From contig DNXU01000309.1 in the NCBI GenBank assembly GCA_003505715.1, positions 1-11,186 of the forward strand: a stretch of 11,186 bases of DNA. Direction: 5' to 3'. Under the pieces are notes generated by a model. The model made no database searches, was not told the DNA's origin, and saw only the letters and a program-made list of their open reading frames with translations. This document shows, in pieces, positions 6,821 through 11,186 of this stretch (position 1 is its first letter; every line of letters starts with the position of its first letter). Position numbers and translations under genes: made by a program. The stretch is from Cyanobacteria bacterium UBA8803. GTDB lineage: Bacteria > Cyanobacteriota > Cyanobacteriia > Cyanobacteriales > Coleofasciculaceae.

Positions 6821-6994
6821 GTATCTTGACTATAAGAACAAGGTAAGGCAGACAGACTTTATTTTATTATTGCGATCGCTCTCACCATCTATTGCCGACC
6901 TCATCCTGCCAAAAGTTCCTTGGATCAAAAAATTTATTATCTTTTTCTTTTACCCAGGACTCAGTTCTGTTATCTTTTTGAAATAGGCTGAGCT

Positions 6995-7369
6995 GTGTCG
7001 GGCCAGCGCGACAAAGCATCCCCTATTTTAAGAGATTTTAACAGATTCCAAATGAAACATTTCTGTGAAGATTGGCTACAGCAATGGTGTTATGAAAACG
7101 GCTGGACTGATTTATATATCGAGGGTTATCAGTATTGGGCGTTCCCACCAGGAGCCGTGATACCAGAGCCGATTCCGCCTGAAGCTTTGCAATTGATTAA
7201 AGCGGAAAAAGGCTTGAGCGGCCAAGAAAAACTGTGGTCTATTGGGGCAGTTATCGTCACAGTTATTGCTGCTATTTTGAGCTATTTCCTTAAATCGCCT
7301 ATGCCAATGGGATTGGCGTTTGCCTTTGCTGCGGTCACGGTGGGTCTTTTAGAATTTGAAATGAATTGA
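6995..7369 (+). CDS. Small conserved cyanobacterial membrane protein, unknown function
   Basis: The 124-residue protein has a soluble N-terminal part (1-78) with DFNRFQMKHFCEDWLQQWCY (14-33), GWTDLYIEGYQYWAFPPGAV (36-55), a proline-rich PEPIPPEALQLIKAEKGLS, and two C-terminal membrane helices (about 81-99 and 104-120). The protein ends right after the second helix. The start is the GTG at 6995; ATG at 7052 would remove the aromatic-rich block that looks conserved, so it is less likely. An AGG about 8 bases upstream is the only ribosome-binding hint. The pattern is one of cyanobacterial hypothetical proteins. No enzyme motif is visible, and the Trp/Tyr-rich region may bind a partner at the membrane surface. 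The function is not recognised. Confidence 0.75.
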   Translation: MSGQRDKASPILRDFNRFQMKHFCEDWLQQWCYENGWTDLYIEGYQYWAFPPGAVIPEPIPPEALQLIKAEKGLSGQEKLWSIGAVIVTVIAAILSYFLKSPMPMGLAFAFAAVTVGLLEFEMN

Positions 7370-7381
7370 CCACGAACGGCT

Positions 7382-7427
7382 CCAGGGCAGAAGGCAGGAG
7401 ACTTTTATGAATGCCTTCTACCTCTGG
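7382..7427. repeat. Inverted repeat after the small membrane protein gene
   Basis: CCAGGGCAGAAGGCA (7382-7396) is complementary, with one bulge and one G-T pair, to TGCCTTCTACCTCTGG (7412-7427); the loop is 15 bases. It starts 12 bp after the stop at 7369. With no T-tract it is at best an imperfect terminator or mRNA-stabilising hairpin. Confidence 0.5.
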
Positions 7428-7443
7428 CCTCTGATACAGACTA

Positions 7444-7476
7444 TTGTAGAGACGTTCCGGTGGAACGTCTTTACAA
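7444..7476. repeat. 15-bp hairpin, dispersed GTAGAGACGTTCC-type repeat
   Basis: TTGTAGAGACGTTCC (7444-7458) and GGAACGTCTTTACAA (7462-7476) form a 15-bp stem with a single G-T pair and a 3-base loop. The 'GTAGAGACGTTCC...GGAACGTCTCTAC' palindrome is recognisable as a repeat dispersed in many filamentous cyanobacterial genomes. It lies between two convergent genes, where it could work as a two-way transcription barrier. Confidence 0.75.
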
Positions 7477-7534
7477 GATTATGCGTTACCTATTGTGCTA
7501 CCGCTCAACCGGATTTAATATTATCCCTCATCTT

Positions 7535-8674
7535 TTATTTCCCGAATCCCTTACCACGATTGGTAGATGGCAAACAGACACAATTCTGAAGTTGCTCGTA
7601 TAGGGTATCGCGATCCAAATCCTGGCCGATTAGGACTAACTGATTTTTCTTCTCCCCTTTCCATTCATCATCCTCAATAGTGAACCGCTTACCGCTGAGG
7701 TGGAAAATGTGACGATTCGGACTTTCATCAAACCAGAGAATGCCCTTAGCGCGGAAAACATTGCTTGGTAGTTGATTGTCTAGGAAATACTGAAACTTCC
7801 GAATTGCTAGGGGTTTGTCACTCTGGAAGGAAAGTGATGTAAACCCATCATTTTCTAAGTGATTGGAGTGATAGGCATGGTTATGGTCGTGATGATGGTG
7901 GTCGTGATCATGACCGCAATCGTGATGATCGTGGTCATCGCCACAATCGTGATGGTCGTGGTCGTGGTCGTGGTGATGATGGTCGTGGTGGTGTTCAGCT
8001 AACTCCGCTTCAAAATATTTGTCAGATGCAAACAGACCCACACTCAGAATCAACGGCAGTGGTACTTGAGAGTTTTTGGTGCGCAGAATTCGCGATCCCT
8101 GCTTCATTTCTCGAATTCTGATTTCTAAGGCATCGACATCGGCTTCATCGACGAGGTCTACTTTATTGAGCAGAATGATGTCACCGTAGGCAATCTGACT
8201 GTAGGCAGCTTCGCTATTAAACAGATCTAGACTGAAATTGGCGCAGTCTACTACTGTCACAATTGAATCTAGACGAGTCAGGTCTCGCAGTTCTGTACCT
8301 AGGAAAGTTAGGGCTACTGGTAGAGGATCGGCTAATCCGGTGGTCTCGACCACCATATAATCAACCTTGTCTTCCCGTTCCAAAACCTTGTAAACGGCAT
8401 TCACCAAATCTTCGTTAATAGTGCAGCAGACACAACCGTTACTCAATTCCACCATGTCATCTCCGGTGGTCACGATCAGTTCGTTATCGATGCCTATTTC
8501 ACCAAACTCATTGACGAGGACGGCGGTTTTGAGACCTTGCTGATTGCTCAAGATATGGTTGAGGAGAGTAGTTTTACCGCTGCCCAAAAAACCCGTAATA
8601 ATCGTGACCGGTAAGCCGTGTTTCGGAGCATTCATTACCTGGTCGGGTGTAGACTGAGTCGTTACTGATTGCAT
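7535..8674 (-). CDS. CobW/COG0523-family GTPase with His-rich metal-binding insert
   Basis: The 379-residue protein belongs to the COG0523 G3E GTPases, which insert or deliver metals. It has Walker A GFLGSGKTT (28-36), the metal-binding CVCC motif in SNGCVCCTINEDL (78-90), Walker B region VVETTGLADP (108-117), the guanine-specificity NKVD (170-173) and a C-terminal CobW_C domain (about 278-379). Between the domains, residues about 228-272 are almost all His and Asp with two DCG pairs, a probable zinc, nickel or cobalt buffer. This architecture is usual for cyanobacterial zinc-associated chaperone-like members (YeiR/ZNG1/YjiA type). The metal cannot be settled from sequence, and no Zur-type box (TGATAAT-N-ATTATCA) is visible upstream. 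The start at 8674 is ATG without a clear Shine-Dalgarno; residue 14 Met is an alternative. It is divergent from cysS. Confidence 0.9.
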   Translation of the reverse strand: MQSVTTQSTPDQVMNAPKHGLPVTIITGFLGSGKTTLLNHILSNQQGLKTAVLVNEFGEIGIDNELIVTTGDDMVELSNGCVCCTINEDLVNAVYKVLEREDKVDYMVVETTGLADPLPVALTFLGTELRDLTRLDSIVTVVDCANFSLDLFNSEAAYSQIAYGDIILLNKVDLVDEADVDALEIRIREMKQGSRILRTKNSQVPLPLILSVGLFASDKYFEAELAEHHHDHHHHDHDHDHHDCGDDHDHHDCGHDHDHHHHDHNHAYHSNHLENDGFTSLSFQSDKPLAIRKFQYFLDNQLPSNVFRAKGILWFDESPNRHIFHLSGKRFTIEDDEWKGEKKNQLVLIGQDLDRDTLYEQLQNCVCLPSTNRGKGFGK

Positions 8675-8747
8675 AAGATAGCTGTCGAAAACGTCAGAAT
8701 ATAGGAAGATAGCGTACAGGTGCTAGTTAAAGCTGGCATTAGATTTT

Positions 8748-8766
8748 GGATGTCTGCTTGACATCC
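8748..8766. promoter_or_regulatory. Perfect dyad overlapping the cysS promoter
   Basis: GGATGTC (8748-8754), TGCTT, GACATCC (8760-8766) is a perfect 7-bp inverted repeat with a 5-base spacer. Its right arm overlaps the TTGACA at 8758-8763. It could be an operator or, if transcription starts further upstream, a leader hairpin. The regulator is unknown. Confidence 0.5.
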
Positions 8767-8786
8767 GCCACTTTTCCCATTATTGC
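8758..8786 (+). promoter_or_regulatory. Candidate cysS promoter
   Basis: A perfect -35 TTGACA (8758-8763) is followed 17 bases later by TATTGC (8781-8786), a poor -10 match (three of six). Transcription would start near 8793, giving a leader of about ten bases before the ATG at 8804. The -35 supports the call and the weak -10 limits it. Confidence 0.4.
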
Positions 8787-8803
8787 GTATCTCTTACTGT
8801 GTC

Positions 8804-10261
8804 ATGTCCCTAACCCTATACAATAGCCTGACCCGTCGCAAAGAACCGTTTGAGCCACTGGAAACTGGCAAGATACGGATGTATTGCTGCGGCATTACGG
8901 CGTATGACTATTGCCATTTGGGTCATGCTAGAACTTGCATCATTTGGGATACTGCCCGCCGTTACCTGCAATGGCGCGGTTATGACGTTCGCTACGTCCA
9001 GAATTTTACCGATATTGACGATAAGATTCTTAACCGGGCGCGGCGAGAAGGGACATCAATGCAGGATGTTGCCGATCGCTTCATCAATGCTTATTTTGAG
9101 GATATGGTGCGGCTGAATGTTAAAGAAGCAGACACCTATCCCCGCGCCACTCACACCCTGGACGGCATTAAGCGACTGATTTACGAGTTGGAACAAAAGG
9201 GCTATGCTTACCCTGCCGCTGGGGATGTTTACTATGCAGTGCGCCAGTTTTCAGAGTACGGCAAACTATCAGGGCGTAAGTTAGATGACTTGCAAGCGGG
9301 TGCTAGCGGACGGGTGGAGGTGGACGATTCGGAGGCATCTAAGAAGAAAGATCCGTTTGATTTTGCCCTCTGGAAGGCCGCCAAACCAGAGGAACCGGCC
9401 TGGGAATCTCCCTGGGGTGCGGGTCGTCCGGGTTGGCATATTGAATGCTCGGCGATGATTAGAGATAATCTAGGCGAAACCATTGACATTCACACAGGCG
9501 GCGAAGACCTGAAGTTTCCCCACCACGAGAATGAAATTGCTCAATCCGAAGCTGCAACAGGGCAATCCTTAGCTCGTTACTGGCTGCATACGGGGATGGT
9601 GCAAGTTGGCGGTGAGAAGATGGCGAAGTCTTTAGGTAACTTTATCACCATCCGAGATTTACTCGATCGCCCTACCGACCCGATGGCAGTGCGGCTATTT
9701 GTATTGCAAGCCCAATACCGCAAGCCCTTAGATTTTACCGAAGACGCCCTAGCAGCTGCCAGTAACGGTTGGCAAACTCTCAAAGAAGGATTGCGATTCG
9801 GCTATAAGTATGGTGAGAGGCTGGGTTGGCAGCCATCTTCCCCTACGCCTAATTCTCCTAGCGCCATCACCCAACGCTTTGACGAGGCAGTTGATGATGA
9901 CCTCAACTTTGCTGGCGGTTTGGCAGTATTGTTTGAAGTAGCTAAAACCTTGGGGCGTGAGGGGAATATTTTGGTGCATGAAGGGAAAACCGAAATACCG
10001 CCAGAGGAGTTAAAGCAACAATGGCATACCTTGGTCACCCTAGCAGAGGTGTTTGGTTTAGAAGCGCAACCGGAAGCAGTAATGGCACAACCTGCCGATG
10101 GGTTAAGCGATCGCGCAATTGAGTCACTTATTCAGCAGCGTACCGAGGCGCGACAGGCTAAGAATTTTGCTGAAGGCGATCGCATCCGCAACGAACTTCA
10201 AGCCCAAGGGATTACCCTGATTGATAAGCCTGGTGGTGTAACTATCTGGCATCGCCATTAG
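8804..10261 (+). CDS. cysS: Cysteinyl-tRNA synthetase
   Basis: This class I aminoacyl-tRNA synthetase attaches cysteine to tRNA-Cys in the cytoplasm. From the ATG at 8804 it is 485 residues, normal for CysRS. The HIGH signature reads HLGH (38-41) within YDYCHLGHART. KMSKS reads KMAKS (272-276). The catalytic zinc ligands line up with those of E. coli: C29 in MYCCG, C215 in WHIECSAM, H240 and E244 in FPHHENE. VRYVQNFTDIDDKI (62-75) and the C-terminal NFAEGDRIRNELQAQGI are also typical. An in-frame TTG at 8783 would add seven residues, but the family begins at M-S/T-L-T-L-Y-N, so ATG 8804 is chosen. No Shine-Dalgarno is present. The gene is divergent from the CobW-type GTPase and followed by a repeat-rich, gene-poor region. 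Confidence 0.97.
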   Translation: MSLTLYNSLTRRKEPFEPLETGKIRMYCCGITAYDYCHLGHARTCIIWDTARRYLQWRGYDVRYVQNFTDIDDKILNRARREGTSMQDVADRFINAYFEDMVRLNVKEADTYPRATHTLDGIKRLIYELEQKGYAYPAAGDVYYAVRQFSEYGKLSGRKLDDLQAGASGRVEVDDSEASKKKDPFDFALWKAAKPEEPAWESPWGAGRPGWHIECSAMIRDNLGETIDIHTGGEDLKFPHHENEIAQSEAATGQSLARYWLHTGMVQVGGEKMAKSLGNFITIRDLLDRPTDPMAVRLFVLQAQYRKPLDFTEDALAAASNGWQTLKEGLRFGYKYGERLGWQPSSPTPNSPSAITQRFDEAVDDDLNFAGGLAVLFEVAKTLGREGNILVHEGKTEIPPEELKQQWHTLVTLAEVFGLEAQPEAVMAQPADGLSDRAIESLIQQRTEARQAKNFAEGDRIRNELQAQGITLIDKPGGVTIWHRH

Positions 10262-10272
10262 GGCTTCCTTCC

Positions 10273-10648
10273 GGGTGACCCGATAAATTCTATTAAACAT
10301 ATATATGTAAATATATTACCTGTAGGGGCTTCTCGCTGTGAGGATATCCAAGGTTTAGCGATAACCTCAATTGACTCGCCCAATCCAGGGATTTGGTTGA
10401 CCTTTGACCCTTGCACCAGCCAGGGCGACCCAATAAATTCTATAGGTTTCCACACCAAACCCTAAACAACGAAATATATTACCTGTAGGGGCTTCTCGCT
10501 GTGAGGATATCCAAGGTTTAGCGATCGCCTCAATTGACTCGCCCAATCCAGGAATTTGGTTGACCTTTGACCCTTGCACCAGTCAGGGCGACCCAATAAA
10601 TTCTAATCGTTTCCACACCAAATTCTAAACAGCGGGTCGCCCCTACAG
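10273..10648. repeat. 163-bp tandem duplication with GGGCGACCC and GTAGGGGC modules
   Basis: The segment 10309-10471 is repeated at 10472-10634 with a period of exactly 163 bp. The first 134 bp of the two copies differ at only about four positions. Each copy carries CTGTAGGGGC (10320-10329, 10483-10492) and GGGCGACCC followed by AATAAATTCTA (10423, 10586). A degenerate third GGGTGACCC start at 10273 suggests an older unit. The array ends in GGGTCGCCCCTACAG (10634-10648), the inverse of the same modules. The period is not divisible by three and the weak minus-strand frames across it shift between copies, so it is non-coding. It looks like a dispersed cyanobacterial repeat that duplicated in place. 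Confidence 0.9.
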
Positions 10649-10710
10649 TGGATATGGTGAAAGGGGGTGCGATCGCGCCATCGGCACAGGATATCGAAAT
10701 ATATATAAAA

Positions 10711-10781
10711 AGCCGAGTGGGGGAATCGAACCCCCCGTCTGTACTTACGAGGCACAGATACCACCTTGGTAAAAAATGAGC
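10711..10781 (-). tRNA. tRNA-Thr(CGU)-like gene, 5' half degraded (probable pseudogene)
   Basis: The minus strand holds a clean 3' half of a tRNA. It has an anticodon stem TGTGC/GTACA (10756-10752 and 10744-10740, one G-T pair) and a 7-base loop CTCGTAA with anticodon CGU (10749-10747). A four-base variable loop, a perfect T-stem GGGGG/CCCCC with canonical loop TTCGATT, acceptor strand ACTCGGC and discriminator T at 10711 follow. A T-rich tract follows and no CCA is encoded. The 5' half fits a 71-base cloverleaf only poorly: acceptor GCTCATT pairs at five of seven positions (one G-T) and the D-stem at three of four, with a loop containing GG but lacking A14. The likely state is a decayed or interrupted tRNA-Thr. 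A better acceptor partner, GCCGAG, lies further upstream at 10849-10844. Confidence 0.5.
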
Positions 10782-11028
10782 CTTGCACAGTTCCTAATAT
10801 ATTGATGAGGACAGGTGGCAAGCACTTCAAGTTTCTCGTTATCCTCGGCAAGAAAAGTTGGTTTTGGTTGCAAGCTTGGCTTTAGGTTTTAGAGCAAGCA
10901 ACCACCCTTAAAATTAGACTTGGAGTATGAAGAGGTGGGACAGGCGGTCAGCGCGAGGACGTTTTTAGTAATTGAGATTTGGAATCAACTATTTACGTCT
11001 GTACCTGACTCAGTTCCCTATATAATAC
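10782..11028. other. Non-coding region between the tRNA-like sequence and its upstream promoter
   Basis: No convincing protein frame is present. On the minus strand there is a GGTTGC/GCAACC hairpin (10903-10898 with 10871-10866). TGCCACCT (10820-10813) can pair with AGGTGGTA (10766-10759), and the GCCGAG at 10849-10844 is complementary to the acceptor end of the tRNA-like sequence. A 9-bp direct repeat CGTCTGTAC occurs at 10736-10744 and 10996-11004. These could mark a structured RNA or an insertion into a tRNA gene. Confidence 0.35.
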
Positions 11029-11058
11029 ATCATACTACAAAGTTTCTAGAGGTGTCAA
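11029..11058 (-). promoter_or_regulatory. Near-consensus sigma-70 promoter on the minus strand
   Basis: On the minus strand TTGACA (11058-11053) is followed after 18 bases by TATGAT (11034-11029), six of six and five of six matches to consensus. Transcription would start near 11022 and run left into the tRNA-Thr-like sequence about 240 bp away. There is no protein gene on this strand for it to serve before cysS. Confidence 0.55.
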
Positions 11059-11136
11059 TAGATTTTCGATTTTGGATGCCAAAATTTTTGATTTGACTGC
11101 CTCATGACTTATCTGATGTCCGGTTAAACACCCCCA

Positions 11137-11186
11137 ATATCTGTAGGGGCGGGTTTAGCGACAAATATTGTAGGCTCCGCAGATAT
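11137..11186. repeat. Partial GTAGGGGCGGGTTTAGCGA-type repeat at the right edge
   Basis: ATATCTGTAGGGGC begins at 11137, followed by GGGTTTAGCGA (11151-11161). The last seven bases CAGATAT (11180-11186) are the inverse of ATATCTG at 11137-11143. It shares CTGTAGGGGC and GGTTTAGCGA with the 163-bp repeats, so it is probably another member of the same repeat class. The window ends here. Confidence 0.6.

Larger units (their letters stand above)
450..10676. repeat. HIP1 octamer GCGATCGC, 15 exact dispersed copies
   Basis: Exact copies begin at 450, 968, 1632, 1827, 1992, 4537, 5189, 5562, 5950, 6601, 6872, 10107, 10176, 10521 and 10669. A random sequence of this length would have well under one. 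HIP1 is the highly iterated palindrome of many cyanobacterial genomes, and this density identifies the host group. Confidence 0.95.

Noticed and set aside
8783..8803. Seven-residue extension of CysRS from a TTG
   Set aside because: It overlaps the candidate -10 element, and the ATG at 8804 gives the usual CysRS N-terminus.
8675..8803. Zur box upstream of the CobW-type GTPase
   Set aside because: No TGATAAT-N-ATTATCA-like palindrome is present in the divergent spacer.
10258..10579. Two minus-strand open frames with similar peptides (EFIGSP..., GSKVNQIPGLGESIE...)
   Set aside because: They are produced by the 163-bp tandem repeat. The period is not a multiple of three, so the same peptide appears in shifted frames. 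There is no ribosome binding site or recognisable family.
10309..10634. CRISPR array
   Set aside because: There are only two long near-identical copies with no short regular spacers. The 3311-3393 heptads likewise have no spacers.
10603..10851. Minus-strand 82-residue frame over the tRNA-like sequence
   Set aside because: It reads through the tRNA T-arm and repeat end, has no ribosome binding site and no recognisable motif.
10705..11022. tmRNA (ssrA) hypothesis for the minus-strand tRNA-like region
   Set aside because: There is no typical 5' start with a TTTCGAC-like segment after the acceptor, and no tag reading frame ending in a small hydrophobic Ala-rich tail.

Overview
The window is cyanobacterial chromosome. 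It carries 15 exact copies of the HIP1 octamer GCGATCGC, heptameric short tandem repeats and GTAGGGGC-type dispersed repeats. Its genes are also cyanobacterial in character: a Ycf49-family protein, CsaB, a His-rich CobW-type GTPase and a cyanobacterial-style CysRS. The repeat load and long intergenic stretches fit a large-genome filamentous or colonial lineage (Oscillatoriales-like) better than a marine picocyanobacterium. The genus cannot be fixed from the sequence.

Layout. At 1-183 (minus) is the start of a DUF167/YggU-family protein that runs off the left edge. One base away, on the opposite strand, starts a DndE-family DNA phosphorothioation protein (185-586). It meets, tail to tail with overlapping stop codons, a two-gene minus-strand unit (583-2231): an APH-fold kinase resembling N-acetylhexosamine 1-kinases, then a DOMON-like protein, coupled by an ATGA overlap. 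At 2394-3275 (plus) is a single-chain fusion of a SAM methyltransferase and a HIT domain. The middle histidine of its HIT motif is serine. A block of heptanucleotide repeats (3311-3393) follows. Next on the minus strand are a cyanobacterial coiled-coil protein (3518-4927) and, upstream of it, csaB (5029-6120), a polysaccharide pyruvyl transferase. A ycf49-like membrane gene (6245-6553) diverges from csaB.

The 441-bp gap 6554-6994 holds a 38-bp near-perfect palindrome and a terminator-like hairpin. A small two-helix membrane protein (6995-7369) and the His-rich CobW/COG0523 GTPase (7535-8674, minus) converge on a 15-bp hairpin repeat. The cysS gene (8804-10261) diverges from the GTPase. Its likely -35 box overlaps a perfect 7-bp dyad.

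The last 925 bp contain no convincing protein gene. They hold a 163-bp tandem duplication with GTAGGGGC/GGGCGACCC modules, a tRNA-Thr(CGU)-like sequence on the minus strand whose 3' half is excellent and 5' half degraded, a near-consensus minus-strand promoter about 250 bp upstream of it, and part of another GTAGGGGC repeat at the right edge.

The genes do not form one pathway. Plausible links are the kinase/DOMON-like pair, csaB with the coiled-coil gene, and, more speculatively, dndE with the nearby methyltransferase-HIT fusion. The points most worth a second look are the tRNA-like/promoter region, the altered HIT motif in the fusion, the stand-alone dndE starting back-to-back with the DUF167 gene, and the structured intergenic region at 6743-6820.
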